DNA of 64,000 nt from Dermanyssus gallinae (taxonomy: Eukaryota; Arthropoda; Arachnida; Mesostigmata; Dermanyssidae), in assembly GCA_003439945.1 (NCBI GenBank), contig QVRM01006604.1:62001-126000 (forward strand), in the 5' to 3' direction. The notes under the pieces are model-generated. The model searched no databases. It saw nothing but the letters and a program-made list of their open reading frames with translations, and was not told where the DNA came from. How positions within the stretch are numbered: the first letter of the stretch is position 1; each line of letters opens with the position of its first letter. Of this stretch, positions 1-11,440 are shown one piece after another. The position numbers and the translations under genes are program-made.

Positions 1-218
1 GTTTATTCACAGAACCGCAATTTCACAATGCTTAAGTTCTCGTATATAAAAATATTTAAAATGTGCATTAAAAATGTGTGTAAAAAGTGTGCATGCAAAA
101 TGTGTAACACCACTATTATCTATTTCATACTATAATATGTCTGACTTCATACGAAACTAGCAATTGAAGTTGCTAAACACTTCTCCCGTTCACACAATTT
201 CAACCTATTGACGGGAAA

Positions 219-3200
219 CTAGTTTTGACTAGTGTTTTTGCTTGTTACCCATTTTTTCACCTCGCGTTTAAATAATCCGACTGAGGTAAGTACACGAATT
301 TCTTTGGGAAGTTCGGTCCAGATAGTCGGAAGGGTGTATGCAAGAGCATGAAGAGTGGTCTGCTTTAGAGCTATTGGCCTCACAAATTCCGTTGCACGTC
401 GAGTTGTGCGTCTAACAGCAGCTCTTATAGGAAAACCAGCATCATCCGGAATAACTCCCCTATGCATCTTAAATGCAAGCGTGGCAACTTTTACCCTGTA
501 AATATCCCTAAAAGGTAAAAGCTTTAAGTCTTGAAAACACTTGCGAACCGAATCGATGCGGCGCAAGTTAAATACCGCCCTGAGGGCATCATTCTGAATG
601 ACTTCGGCCCTATGAGTTATACCTTTATTATGAAATCCCCAAATTGAAATACCATAACAAAGAATTGGCACTAATAGCATTTTATACACCATAAGAAGAC
701 CCTCGACAGGCACTCCTAGTTCTCGTAGACGACGAATAGATGAAATTACCGCATAGCATTTAGGCGTAATAACGTCTAAGTGATCATGCCATCTAAGCGT
801 CTCATATAAAGTTAAGCCCAGACATTTGATAGTAGAGGAAAGTGTCACTTCCGTTCCATTAAGCTCTAGCGTTTGAACCTGCGTGACCTTTTTGGCAGGG
901 CGAAACAACGTGAGTCCTGTTTTGGTTGCATTTATCACCAGACCGAATTTTTCAAACACAAGAACAGCATACTCTACTACTTGCATAGCCTTCTGTACAT
1001 CAGCCTGTATCGCAGATGGTTGAATACGAAAAAGTAAGGTCGTATCATCAGCATAGACGATGGGCGTACAGGACCCTTCTGACGCGATCTCTTCAATAAT
1101 GAAATTAATCAAAATGATAAACATAAATGGTTTTAAGATTGACCCTTGCGGCGTCCCGATGTTTACTTCTTCTAAGGTCGATTCAAAACAACCTACCTTT
1201 ACCGCTTGCTGCCTCTCCGCTAGGTATGACCTAAACCAAGACACAACAGTGCTATCACAACCAAGTTTTTCGAGCATATGTAAGAACAACGAATGATTTA
1301 CACAGTTGAAGGCGGCAGAAACATCCAAAAAGACGCCAAGGCAAAGTAGGTTGTTTTGGAAAGAATTGACGACCTCCTGATATAGATGAGCGAGGGCAAG
1401 CTCCGTTGAGCGTGCCTTACGAAATCCAAACTGATTCCTCGAAAAGAACCCAATCGAACTAAGGTGCCCTTCGCATCTGGACTTAACTACCTTTTCAAAT
1501 ATCTTTGAGAGGTAATCCACTAAAGAAATTGGTCGGCAATTATTCGGATTCTTACGATCGCCCCTATTTTTAAATAAGGGGATAATTGTGGACACCTTTA
1601 GTCTAGCGGGGAAAACGCCAGTAGTCAGGGAACGGTTTATAATATGCGCCAATGGACGAGAAAGAGTGACGGAGGACAGCTTTAGCAATCGGTCTGAGAT
1701 TCCTGCAGCCCCAACTCTCCAGGAAGCCTTCGTGGATTCTAAACTTCTCTGTACTTCCGGCGTACTTACTGGCAAAAAAGAGAATGACAAATCTCTCTTA
1801 AACCAGGTGGCCTCCAGAGCTGGCTGAACGTTTTCCTTGACTTGGAGAGCTTTTATTGTATTGGATCCCACCGTAGCAAAATGGTGATTTAGCTCCGTCA
1901 CTATATCCGTTGGGTCAGTCACAAGCCCAAAACTGGCTTCCAGAGTAGTGGGAAGTTCCACTGACTTTCTGGCTCTGCCACACGAACCATTAATAAAGTT
2001 CCAAAGTTTGGAAGTGTCACCCTGGAGTTGCCTAAAGCACGTCTTATAAAAATTTGTCTTGGCGTTACGAAGTTCACGCTTGTAGCGCAGGAAGCTACGA
2101 TAATACGTAAACTTTGATTCTTCCGACTGCGCTTTTATATGCCAACGATAAAGCTTGTTAACGCTTTGCCGCAAGCGCCTTAACTTTGCAGAAAAATTGA
2201 ACATTGGATGCTGTTTCAAATTACTCTGGCAGAAATTGTTAAAGCATCTATTATATTCATTAACTAACAAATTACTGAAAGCTTCAAAGGCTTCTTCCGT
2301 GCCGTCAGCGTCATACACTTTTAACCAGCTTAAACGGGCAACTCGGTCAAGAAACAAAGTGACACTCTTCCGATCGTGTATCCTTAATAAGGCTGTCGGA
2401 GCAGGTAGGGCCTCAGTAGCCGGAGAATACCTTCCAGATAAGAACACTACCACAGGGTAGTGATCCGAAAATAGCCTGGTGCACCAAACGACCGGGCAGA
2501 TTTCCAGGAATTCCTCACAATTTCTAACAGCAACATGGTCAATACATGTACCGGAAGCGGGGCGAGTCACTTGCTTGACGACATGAAAAAAGCTTATTTC
2601 TGAGAAAAATGATATATAGCGTTCCCTGTCTGTATTAGCCAGCAAATTAATATTCGAGTCACCCATTACTGTACATGGGAGAGCTGAACCCATTGGAAGT
2701 ACCTCTTCCAACAAATCCAGTAGGACCTCCTTATGCGTGACCCTACTGGAATATATACCGATAATAAATCCGTCAAAACCGCACTTCTTTAGATGTATCT
2801 TGAGAACCTGTACGTTACCATTATCACTACTTTTAGCAAGCTTAGAGTATAAGGCAGTTCGAGCGTATGTACATGCCAACCCCTCCTCCCTGTTTACTAG
2901 TTTCACGTCCTGAGCCAATCAAATTAAAACCGGGGATGCTATATGCGTTGTAGTCGCCTGATTTTAGCCATGTTTCGCTTATGACTACAACGTCTAACCC
3001 AGAACCCTCTTGCACCAGTATGCCCCCCAGCGTTTCGAGTTGCCCTGACTTCTTGAGCCCTCCCGTTCCCGCATTAATGTGGATGGCTGCAAGATTACAA
3101 AAAATTGGTGATTTTACACCGCTAAGAGTTACAACTTTAAATGCTGGCGGTCCCCACCATGTCTGGCACTGCCTTACATTCGTAGGGTTATGTGATATAA

Positions 3201-3231
3201 TGTCATTTAAACTATCTAATGCCATGGTCAT
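219..3231 (-). pseudogene. LINE ORF2 (endonuclease-reverse transcriptase), broken by one frameshift
   Basis: The N-terminal part (3,231-2,842) carries the start of an apurinic-endonuclease fold (VVVISETWL, RGGGV-like QGGGVGMYIRS). The remainder (2,918-219) continues in another frame with endonuclease motifs VMGDSNINLL and SDHYPVVV, then reverse transcriptase: CRPISLVDYLSKIFEK, FLDVSAAFNCVNH, GTPQGSIL and the catalytic VYADD (near 1,049-1,063). The two pieces overlap by about 75 nt and the break lies near 2,845-2,860. Apart from this shift the frame is open for 899 codons, so the copy is young. In the intact family this protein nicks target DNA and primes cDNA synthesis there. The motif order fits the CR1/Jockey group; finer placement needs a phylogeny. 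Confidence 0.85.
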
Positions 3232-3282
3232 GTTATTACAAGGTATGTGTAAAATTCTAGTTATTATCCAATGTATTACACT

Positions 3283-4620
3283 CTAGTTAAACTGCTTAAG
3301 TAACTCTAACAAAGGTGCAATTGCACTAAAAAGGCTCTTCAGACATCCCACTGCTTGTGGGCATATAGCATTTAAAATTCTCATGACGGGCTTAAACGCT
3401 GCAGCCACGCTTTTCTTTGTCCTGGGAGCCTGACGCATCCTTGGCTTCAGAAGCATCTTCTTTTTGCCGAACGTCGTTTTCTTCGTCGTAGAGGTAGGCT
3501 TAGCCAGCCGATTCATCGTTTGTTTCTGGGGGATCATCGTAATTCCCGGAAGATTGATTTTTACTTCTGGACCGGCCACGGTTTCCACAAAACCCCTGGA
3601 ACCCTGCGTCGTGACAGGATGTCTAGCAGACAATTCCGGTGTTGATGAAGGAACTTGATCAATCACTTTGATAGCCGTGGAGAGATGCTCTACACTGACT
3701 TGTTGCAGTAGTCTGCGCTCCATCCAAATCTTTCGCTTTTTAAGTTCGTATGCGCATAACGGACATAATGACGAGGAAGATGCATGGCAACCCTTACAAT
3801 TTACACATTTAGGTGCCTTTTTACATTCAGCTGCAAGATGGCCAGTCTCACCACAATTTCTACAAGCTATCTCATTTTTACAATTCGCGGCTATGTGACC
3901 AAGTTTTTGACATTTGAAGCACGCTTTAGGTGCACCAGCGTACATAACAACTTTATGCTTTCTGCACGCCAGAAAGACCTCTGTGGGTGGCACACGATTT
4001 AAGCGTAGAAGAACTCTGTCTGTAACAAACTCTGTAAGCTGATCTCCACACAGAAACAGCTCACTACAGAGAGCTAGCATGTTGCCCTGGAAAGGCCCGC
4101 TGCCGATATTCATTTCACCGTCACAGTCGTGCTCAATCCTCCGTGCAATTACAATACGGAAAACACCTTTGGAATTACGCACGGCGTTTGCCCTGATAGC
4201 CTCAATTTGTGAGTGAAGTTTTTCAAGCCTCTTTGCCGTATCTTTATTTATCACCTGGGTCCATCCATTACCCGAAACATCATTCCCAGTCTCTTCAGTA
4301 TCCACAATCAGCTGAGTTGCCGGCAACTCAATAGCATTGGCGATCTCTTCATTTCGAGAACCGTCAGTTGTGACGTTGTTCACCACAGCTGATGCTACTG
4401 AGTGCACCGTTGGCAGGGTCGCCGCTTTGGAAACATTTACATCTTTTAAGCTACTGCTTGCTGCACACACTTTCAAATTCGCCTCTGCTTGCCCTGTTTC
4501 CCCCATCAGCTTGTCCTTCTTCCCCTTTGACTCTTCTTGCTGCTCTGCTTTACGTTTATTTACAGCGGTTGCTCCTCTCCTCTTCGTTTCTACCGGGGCT
4601 TTATTGCCCGTAGCTCCCAT
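3283..4620 (-). CDS. LINE ORF1, gag-like nucleic-acid-binding protein
   Basis: This is an intact 445-codon frame when started at the ATG at 4,620 (MGATGNKAPVETKRRG). The frame is open upstream to 4,917, but that stretch is Trp/Cys-rich, unlike gag, and probably belongs to the 5' leader. The N-terminal third is Lys/Glu-rich and disordered. A central region is followed by three zinc knuckles: CFKCQKLGHIAANC, CRNCGETGHLAAEC and a third Cys-rich CVNCKGCHASSSSLC. The C-terminus is basic and ends in a hydrophobic helix-like stretch. Such proteins coat element RNA. ORF2 follows after about 50 nt. The gag-like frame at 5.9-6.9 kb ends in a similar hydrophobic tail, suggesting related ORF1s. Confidence 0.85.
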   Translation of the reverse strand: MGATGNKAPVETKRRGATAVNKRKAEQQEESKGKKDKLMGETGQAEANLKVCAASSSLKDVNVSKAATLPTVHSVASAVVNNVTTDGSRNEEIANAIELPATQLIVDTEETGNDVSGNGWTQVINKDTAKRLEKLHSQIEAIRANAVRNSKGVFRIVIARRIEHDCDGEMNIGSGPFQGNMLALCSELFLCGDQLTEFVTDRVLLRLNRVPPTEVFLACRKHKVVMYAGAPKACFKCQKLGHIAANCKNEIACRNCGETGHLAAECKKAPKCVNCKGCHASSSSLCPLCAYELKKRKIWMERRLLQQVSVEHLSTAIKVIDQVPSSTPELSARHPVTTQGSRGFVETVAGPEVKINLPGITMIPQKQTMNRLAKPTSTTKKTTFGKKKMLLKPRMRQAPRTKKSVAAAFKPVMRILNAICPQAVGCLKSLFSAIAPLLELLKQFN

Positions 4621-5440
4621 GATTTGCCGACTAAAACAGCAACGCACGTAGCAGACGACCGGTGAAATTAGTTCCTGCTGCAGATTACACGTCCGCCAAA
4701 TCCTCCTCTCATTGAATAGTCTGGAGTCTAGATGTAGAAATGTTGCCCAAAGCTGCACTCGCCGTAATGTCAACAGCCTGCTTGACCACACTGCAAAGTA
4801 GACAGCGCAGCTGTTTCTACCACGAATGTACCACAGTTGCATGTAGCCGTAAAGTCTCACCCAGCAAGATCCACACTGGCGCTGAAAGCTTGAGATACCA
4901 GTCTCACTTGTGACCACAACTACAACGACAGATGATGCACAGATTCACAAGGAATCACCTGTACACAAATCCGCTGAACAACACCATCATAGGCACTCAA
5001 AGCTGAAGAAAGTCGACAAGCATCAGACACTCCGCCGCGCTCCGAAGCACCGCATTCACAGCACTCACTCAACGCCAACGATCGAAAACGTGAGAAGGTG
5101 GCGCACACAATTCACCGTGTCTCAGCATCGGGCCCCATTGGGACAGACGTGACAGAAGACTCGCCCCATGCTCAACACGACACAAGGCAAGAGACGGGTC
5201 ACACAAAATCACCAATCTCACACGGAGACCTCTACACCCGATGCACTCCCGACGAGAGCCGGTTGCAGACTGATTTTTATTCTTTAATAAAAGAACATCA
5301 TTAAAAAAATCAATGTCATTCAAGCGGGTAACTGACGACCCTTGGTAAGGCGTATATGGTGACCCCGGTCGAGATTTTCTTGGCTGTAAGCAGATGTTCG
5401 GTGGCAGTATATGCACTAAACCTGGCTTATCTGTTTGAAC
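4621..5440. other. LINE 5' leader and gene A intron sequence
   Basis: This stretch holds the probable untranslated leader of the minus-strand LINE. It has several short open frames on both strands but none with recognisable protein features. From roughly 5,310 to 5,440 is presumably intron of gene A just outside the inverted duplication. I see no exon of the phase 0-1 type that gene A would need next, so the rest of gene A should lie left of the LINE, outside the window. Confidence 0.4.
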
Positions 5441-5463
5441 CTAGCAAAGTGTTGTGTCCTTAC

Positions 5464-5639
5464 CGTTTCTTTGTCGTTTCGTTCTACGAAGAACTCCTGG
5501 CATTCACTGTACAAGGTGTCGACCGGACAGATGAGCACTCGATACTCGGCGTCCTGCAACCAACTTGAATAATCGTAGATTGTAACTGAGACGGAAAACG
5601 TACTAGGCGTTAACGCCAGCTCTAATACTCCATTCGGCG
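5464..5639 (-). CDS. Gene A exon 5: first half of an FN3-like module
   Basis: This 176-nt exon runs from an acceptor (pyrimidine tract then TTTAG) to a donor ACG|GTAAGG, phase 1 to phase 0. The peptide has the hallmarks of the first half of a fibronectin-III-type fold: alternating hydrophobics, a Trp (YSSWLQDAEYR) and a strand ending in a Cys pair (VLICP and SECQ). Arm B has a partner of exactly the same length at 40,047-40,222. In gene B the second half of the module is a separate exon beyond the duplication. For gene A that half is not in the window; the LINE at 1-5,280 lies in the way. The product is inferred to be secreted because the first exon of the gene encodes a signal peptide. Confidence 0.75.
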
Positions 5640-5921
5640 CTAAACGGCAAAACAAAGAGAAACAAGAAAGCAGTTGCATTAAATTGATCGTGCAGTTAGA
5701 CTGCATGATTCGTACACATGTACGTATTTTTAGGTAAAGTTGTGCCTGGGTCAAGTATACGATATACTGAACTTACAGAAATTTGTACTATTGTGTTAAG
5801 CAGCGTCAATTAGAAAAACTCAAGAAAGACATCCCATCGGGATTTCTCAAATACCTTTAAGGTTACGATCCGCAAGAACTGCCCGGACAGTTCAAGTCCC
5901 TGTGACTTTGCGGAAGGCTCG

Positions 5922-6935
5922 ATGCGTCTCTTCAACGAGATGTACACCATTTCACCGGGCAGCAAAATTTTAAGGGGGAACGGCGAAATTCTCGTGTGGG
6001 TCAGCAGTGTGGAAGCCGCTAAAGGTCTGTTGCAACTGACAGCTCTTGGTGGAATTTCCGTATCGGCTGTTTGCCCCGCGAGTTTGACGAGTTTCAAAGC
6101 AAGGATACAAGGCGTGAACGTGGCTTTTACCGACGATGAGATACGAGACGAGCTAAGTAGGGCTGTAGTTACCGCTGTACGGCGCCTCTACCACTCAACG
6201 CAGGCGGATAAAATACCGTTCAATAAGGTGATTCTAACAGTTGACCGCCAGCTACCAGCGTCAGTTTTTCTAGGTTTCAAGGTCCATCCGGTGATACTTT
6301 CATCAGATTAGCCCAGACTGCGCTTCAGCTGTCAAAGAGCGGGTCATTTTGCTGGCAGATGCACTCTGCAAAGAGCTTGCAAAAAGTGTGGAAAGTCAGA
6401 CCACTTGGCTGCGGAGTCTCCTAATCCTTCGAGGTGTGTCAACCGCAACGAGTCTCACGCGGCTAAATCCCCCTATTTGTCCACGTTTAGCCTACCTTCC
6501 CGAGAAGAACCGAATTATCATGGAAGCTAGGACCCTCCGACAGGTGCAGACTGTTAATCCATCTGCAGTTATCACACAAGAAGCGCAGTGCCCGAGTCCT
6601 GTGGGAGACTACACGGGGCGTCACGAATGACAAACCGTCATACGCTGCAGTCTTGCGGGACTCAAGATGAAAGCGTTTTGCATGTTCTTTTGCCCAGACC
6701 TAGGCGCCTTCCTCGGCGCAAGCCTAGATATAGTAGATTAAGCTTGGTCATTCGACCGCGGCCTTTGACACGGAGGGTGCGAAAACACAAAGTTAAGAAA
6801 GCGACGCCACCAGGCAGTATCGGAACTACCTTATCAGACCTGGCAAACGTACTCCAGGGTATTAGTCCTCAGCTATTGAAGCCGTTATTAGCTTTGCTGC
6901 CGGTAGTTGATATGCTAAAGAACTTTTCCTTATAA
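5922..6935 (+). pseudogene. gag-like ORF1 with decayed zinc knuckles
   Basis: The open part 5,922-6,311 has the RLFNEMYTI...GNGEILVWVSS pattern of a gag domain. A stop follows, and then in the same frame come knuckle remnants: RFSCQRAGHFAGRC (first Cys lost), CKKCGKSDHLAAES (last Cys lost) and CVNRNESHAAKS (second Cys lost). A shift then leads to the basic C-terminal frame 6,588-6,935, which ends LLKPLLALLPVVDMLKNFSL, similar in style to the gag tail of the LINE at 3,283. The stop overlaps the next ATG as TAATG. Confidence 0.7.
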
Positions 6936-8780
6936 TGGAAGACCACAGCTCTACCAGCAACCTAGCGATGCCACGAAACGTTTATAGTGACGCTGGCCAG
7001 GACCTTAACAGGGTCGCCTGCCCTGTGTGTAACAGCATGTATACAAGAAGAGGACTTTCTAGCCAAATGTCCGTCAGACACCCTGGCGTTGGGGGCATGA
7101 AGAAGCGCAAACCACTGGCACATTAGCCACCTCGGAAGAACTGGTCGGACACATTCAGAATACTACGTGACATGCAAGGCTAGTCCGGGTGTTGCCCAAA
7201 GCTGCCAAAGCGTCCGTCGCAGACGAGCTCACGAAATGTTTATTAAAGGTCGCCTTGGATAACGACATTAAGGCCTGGCACTCACTGTTTTTTTCGCGCC
7301 GGTGGTGCTGCGCCTTCCACAAATCCGAAACGACACGCGTTCTTTCACAGTGATTATCAAAAAGAACCTTTGCGATTTTTCGCCGGGTTTAAGGATTGAA
7401 AACATCGTACACCATGAAACTAGGATGACTACCAGGAGGGAGCCCGAGGATGAGATCTGTAGACGCGCCATAGGCAAACTCTCCGTTGGCTCTACGGATA
7501 CATTTATATGCCAGTCTATGCTGCCATCTACTACTTTTAGCGACGAAGTGCGCCTGGCCGTGAGAAGATCTGCAGCTGGTCTTGAGTTCTTTAGGCCTCG
7601 ACTTCTTCAGGACCTCCAGTCCGCTGTCGTAGGATCCAGTCGCCGCCAGACTGGCAGATACACTGGCAAAGGTTGTAGACATTCTTTGGTGGGGGTCTCC
7701 CCGTGTAGCCCTTCAACCTATTATATTTAACGAGTGGACCTTAAAGACACCGAAACTGCTCCTGAACGTACGCCTCACCCGATGCAAGCTTGCAGGCCCT
7801 GCTTCTCATATCCTTACGTGGACTGGGAACGCCTGACGCAGTAGCGTTGGCTAGGCCTGCCGTCGTCTTCCCTATGTCCCAGACATTGGAAAAAGCCAAA
7901 CGGTCACTGGGCGACATAGGTAAAAGTGTGATCACACTCTGACAGGTTTATTTGAGAGATTAGCCTCTCTGTGCGGTGCCATACCCACTGACACCCTTTC
8001 CCTGAAAGGTTGGTAAACCCTACTGCAGGAGAAGACGTTTACGCATCTCCTTGATCAAGCCCCCACTACGACTGACAAGGCCATGCTACGGGCGGTATCC
8101 TCAAAAAAGTTCCAGGCTCTCCCCAGTGCTCAGTTAGGCACTCTATTAGATGACGACACTGTTCGGATTAGTGCGGGGCTACGCCTGGGAGCCAGTGTAG
8201 ATGCGGCGATCAAGTGGGGCCACAGGCACACCATGGTCTCTCTTGTGCCTTAAGTTCAGGTCGTCGAGCCCGACACTCAGCACTTAGCGGGACATTTAGT
8301 CGAGCTTTGAGGTCTGCTGACTTTCCTCGCATTCTCGAGCCTCCTAGCCTCTGCAGGAATAATAGAAAGCGACCGGACGGACTGACACTAACGTCCTTCG
8401 AGATGAGTCGCATGCTGGTATGGAATGAAACCGTTTTTGACTTATTAGCCCCCTCAATGGTCAGTGCGGAAGCGGAACATGCCGATCACGCGGTTACGTT
8501 GGCGGAGGCGAACGAGTGCAGAAAGTATGCCAGTATTACCTATCCCCACGACTTTCGCCCGCTGGCATTCGAGACACTAGGGGGACCTGGCCCAAAGACG
8601 CACACACTTATTCAACGTGTTGGCAAGGCGCTTAATCGTTCGACAGGGGACACTAGAGCTGTCGAGTTCCTGCAGCAGAGATAATCGCTGGACATTCAGC
8701 GTGGTAAAGTTGCCTCTGTGCGTAGAACTCTGCTAGACTGGACACGTCCGAACCTGGAGGATATGCGACGTTTTCACTGA
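6935..8780 (+). pseudogene. ORF2 remnant: C2H2 finger and restriction-enzyme-like endonuclease domain
   Basis: The ATG at 6,935 starts a frame with a C2H2-type finger (CPVCNSMYTRRGLSSQ, with a His pair region), as at the N-terminus of R2-type elements. A short reverse-transcriptase-proximal piece (VVDILWWGSPRVAL, near 7,673) follows; the catalytic core is absent. From 8,080 the C-terminal region is clear: FQALPSAQLGTLLDDDTVRI, GLRLGAS, then after a shift HHGLSC, a RH pair, LEPPSLCRNNRKRPDGLTL and LVWNETVFDLLAPS, and later FETLGGPGPK. The KRPDG and following acidic residue fit a PD-(D/E)XK nuclease as in the R2/R4/NeSL groups. Multiple stops and shifts make it a pseudogene. Confidence 0.7.
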
Positions 8781-8885
8781 ATTTACTTGGTGTACACGTT
8801 TGTAAGAAGACAATTGTTACCTCTTACACATAAGCAAATAAAATAATATATATAACTCGTCAAAAAATATATATATTATGTTTTT

Positions 8886-9356
8886 TAATCCTATGACTGA
8901 CAGCTCACACTACTAAATTCTGAGTATTCAGAATTGATTTTTTTTACATAGATCTGAGCTCAACGCAAGAAATTCATAAATATGAACTAACTGGTACTAT
9001 TTCTTCGTTACAGTCTGAGTGCAATACTTAAAATGTGTTTACTTTGTCTAAATGGAGTGAAACAACTTAACATAGACATGAGATACACGGAAATCAATCT
9101 TAACGAAACTTGTAAATGTGAAAAGTTTCATTTGTAAATTTCTCGAGTAGAATAGTTTAGTACGTATTGTGACAACGCACTTAAGTCCAATGCAGGAATT
9201 TCGAAAATCTGACCGAACTTCTATTTTCTTCATACGGTCTGCGCACAGTACTTAGCCAGGGAATGTCTACTTTGTTCAGGTAGAGAAAACAACTTGACAT
9301 AAACATGAGACATGCGGAAATCAATCTAAACGGAAATCAATCTAAACTGAAATCAA
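8886..9356. other. Gene A intron sequence shared with arm B
   Basis: This AT-rich intron of gene A aligns with 39,655-39,880 in reverse complement. It includes two related stretches (around 9,045-9,100 and 9,282-9,330) that share AACTTGACATAAACATGAGA-like sequence, and a short tandem of CGGAAATCAATCTAAA at its right end. No coding exon is visible. Confidence 0.5.
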
Positions 9357-10125
9357 TCACATCACGGCAGGAGTCCCGCAGGGTTCCGTCCTGGACCCGG
9401 TACTGTGGCACCTGGCCTATGACGGGGTCCTGCGGATCCCGGAGATGTCGAGACCACAGCCTACGCCGATGATCTTGCCGTACTGGTCTCGGCTCGCCAA
9501 GAAGACTGCCTGAAGGCTGCAGCAAACCTGGCTCTTGAAAATATCAATGAGTGGATAGAGGCTATCTATCTCCAGCTTGCTCCACATAAGATAGAGGCAT
9601 TGTATTTGACAGGCCGCAAGCGCTCCCGGGGTCCGACTGGAGGTTGCCGGCCACCAGATCACGGTGCAGAAAAAAGGCAGGTATTTGGAGGTGTACCTTG
9701 ATACTAGGCTTTCGGGGGGTGAGGGGAAGGGGGCTCACATCCAGCACATAACGAGGAAAGTCGTCCAGGTGTCCCAGAACCTATCTCGAATCCTCTCACG
9801 CGAGAGACACTCTCCACTGTAACGAGGATAATGCCCAGCCAGTTTGACTGGAACGAGGGACTCAAGTACTTAGATGCGGGAAAAGACGTACCCGGAGGAG
9901 GCCTGATGTGCGCGACTGTCTCGCGCTCTCCCAACCCCCTCTGGTTCAGTACAGGGAGGCCCAAGGCGCGGTTGAGTACGAGAATTTTCCCTCCTGGCCT
10001 CGATGTACTGCCAGACAAGGGCTGGGGGATGTAGTCTTTAGTGGGTATTACACGCGGATAGGATGAGTCCAATACTCTTCGCCGGTGTTGAGTTCCACAC
10101 AAGCCGCCAAACACTTTGGCGGGTG
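9356..10125 (+). mobile_element. R1-like LINE fragment (arm A only)
   Basis: The plus-strand frame reads GVPQGSVLDPVLWHLAYDGV, a reverse-transcriptase motif of the R1 group, and later VQKKGRYLEVYLDTRLSGG, the palm-to-thumb segment. Frames are broken repeatedly and the YADD core is damaged. The fragment is absent from the matching place in arm B, so it was inserted or retained after the duplication. Confidence 0.6.
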
Positions 10126-10334
10126 TGCATAAATTCTTTTCAAACAAGACTTCTAAATATTCTTACAACCGAAGACAGCATTAGACGGCATTACGCAGGG
10201 ACTACACTAAACTCTGGTATTTCATGACTTTAAGAGTGCCTTCGATGGCCTAACAAGTAAAAAATTACAGCTGTTGTTAATAAAAGATCCGTTCAAGTCT
10301 ATATGCTACAGTCTGGATAGTAAGCAAAAGTTAG

Positions 10335-10479
10335 AATTTGGTAAGTCGCAAACCAAGGGTCGGGCAAGACTCCCACTCGGACACGAGTGATAGATGAGGA
10401 GTGAGCTATCGGTGCCGTGGATTTAAACATTCACATGTATATATTAAATTCCTAAATAACCTGATTAAATTTGGTAAGT
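10335..10479. mobile_element. 121-bp insertion flanked by a 12-bp target-site duplication
   Basis: AATTTGGTAAGT occurs at 10,335-10,346 and again at 10,468-10,479. Arm B has one copy of this site (GATTTGGTAAGT in reverse complement near 39,110-39,122) and nothing between. The 121-bp insert is therefore a clean transposition into arm A. It has no obvious tRNA-like boxes and ends in an AT-rich stretch; a short SINE or MITE is likely. Confidence 0.7.
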
Positions 10480-10528
10480 TAATCTCCAAAGTGCTAAACC
10501 ACCAGCCGTAGTGAAAGGAGAGACTTAC

Positions 10529-10840
10529 TTCCCGGTATAGCCTCGACGAAGGTATGCATCATAAACAGACTAGAGCCACACCATACGCCAATATCGATGT
10601 AGTAGTCTATCCAAAAGTCTAGTTGTACTTCAATTTGGTCTTCTGCTGTGGGGTCCGTAATAATCAGGTTCAGAGCTTCCGTCTCTCCTTGCCCTACCTT
10701 GTACACGTGTCGAACATATACGCTATATATGGGTTCGGAACATTTGTTTTGTGCAACTGTAAATGTGGCTTTAACCCAATCGTTGTATAGTTGTAGAGAA
10801 GTAGAAATACGTCGATCTGCCCGCGGTTCCCGATGAATGT
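10529..10840 (-). CDS. Gene A exon 4: complete Cys-containing FN3-like module
   Basis: This 312-nt exon, phase 1 to 1, has acceptor CTCTTGCAG and donor A|GTAAGT. The frame is open throughout; two overlapping open frames on the same stretch are shadows of it. Landmarks: a Trp-containing early strand (NDWVKATF), a Cys after it (NKCSEP), a late strand (VQLDFWIDYYIDIGVWC) ending in the partner Cys, and a terminal Pro-Gly before the donor. The Cys spacing matches the 276-nt and 261-nt one-exon modules elsewhere in the window. The arm B partner (38,750-39,061) has the same length and the same splice sites. Confidence 0.75.
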
Positions 10841-11440
10841 CTGCAAGAGGTTTTTCGTAGCGGAAGTTAACGCTGTACCGTTATTGCAGAAAATAATTGA
10901 CAAACTGACGCACATTTTTTTAACTAGAGTCAACAAGTGCTTATTGTCATAATTATTGAGCACTACATAGTACGTAACGTTATCAGCAGGAAATACTCCA
11001 GTATACGTTAACCAAAAACAATTTATATACAAACATCATCGTTATTACTAAAGAATATCTGACTCTGCTATCACTGACGGCTTTTTCCGTCTTTTGTCTG
11101 GCCGCAGCGGCGGGACATACAGTTTAACCTTGATTTCAGCGAAAGCTTAACCTAGCGCCTTCCAGATCCTAACCATTCTATTCAAGTTGTGTGTGCTAAA
11201 AAAGGACGCTTTAATTTACAAACATTTTGAAATTTTTAATGATAGCATCTGATTTCATATATGTCAGGGTTTATGTGTAGACCGTAAGGTCTGTTACCTA
11301 CTAGAAACTAGGTGTACAGGTTATGGACTACACTGATTAAGCTGTTCCCAGATATAAAAAAAGTCAAGATTTACGTTTATGATAGACCGTCACTGATATC
11401 AAAAGCTCAATTTCCGATAAGGCGGAGAAACGGTGTGTAA

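Larger units (their letters stand above)
1..5280 (-). mobile_element. Nearly complete two-ORF non-LTR retrotransposon (CR1/Jockey-like LINE)
   Basis: On the minus strand the order is 5' leader (about 5,280-4,621), ORF1 with three zinc knuckles (4,620-3,283), ORF2 with an apurinic-type endonuclease followed by reverse transcriptase (3,231-219), and a 3' leader running to the window edge. The 3' end (1-50) resembles 31,441-31,490, the 3' end of a truncated relative in arm B, so both belong to one family. The 5' limit is uncertain; an AT-rich stretch near 5,275-5,310 is a plausible border. It may sit in an intron of gene A, downstream of exon 5,464-5,639. Confidence 0.8.
5796..8886 (+). mobile_element. 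Decayed non-LTR retroelement with gag-like ORF1 and restriction-enzyme-like endonuclease
   Basis: This block is present in arm A and absent from arm B, where the flanks (GATATACTGAACTTA on one side, CTGACAGC and ACTACTAAATTCTGAG on the other) lie next to each other near 39,870-39,920. It contains, in order, a gag-like frame with decayed zinc knuckles, a TAATG junction, a zinc-finger N-terminus, and a C-terminal nuclease domain. Most of the reverse transcriptase is missing, so the copy has an internal deletion. The 5' end is truncated inside gag. Confidence 0.75.

Noticed and set aside
4621..4917. N-terminal extension of the LINE gag frame
   Set aside because: The 99 extra residues are Trp/Cys/Leu-rich and unlike gag. 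The Met at 4,620 begins a Lys-rich segment typical of gag N-termini, so the extension is treated as leader.
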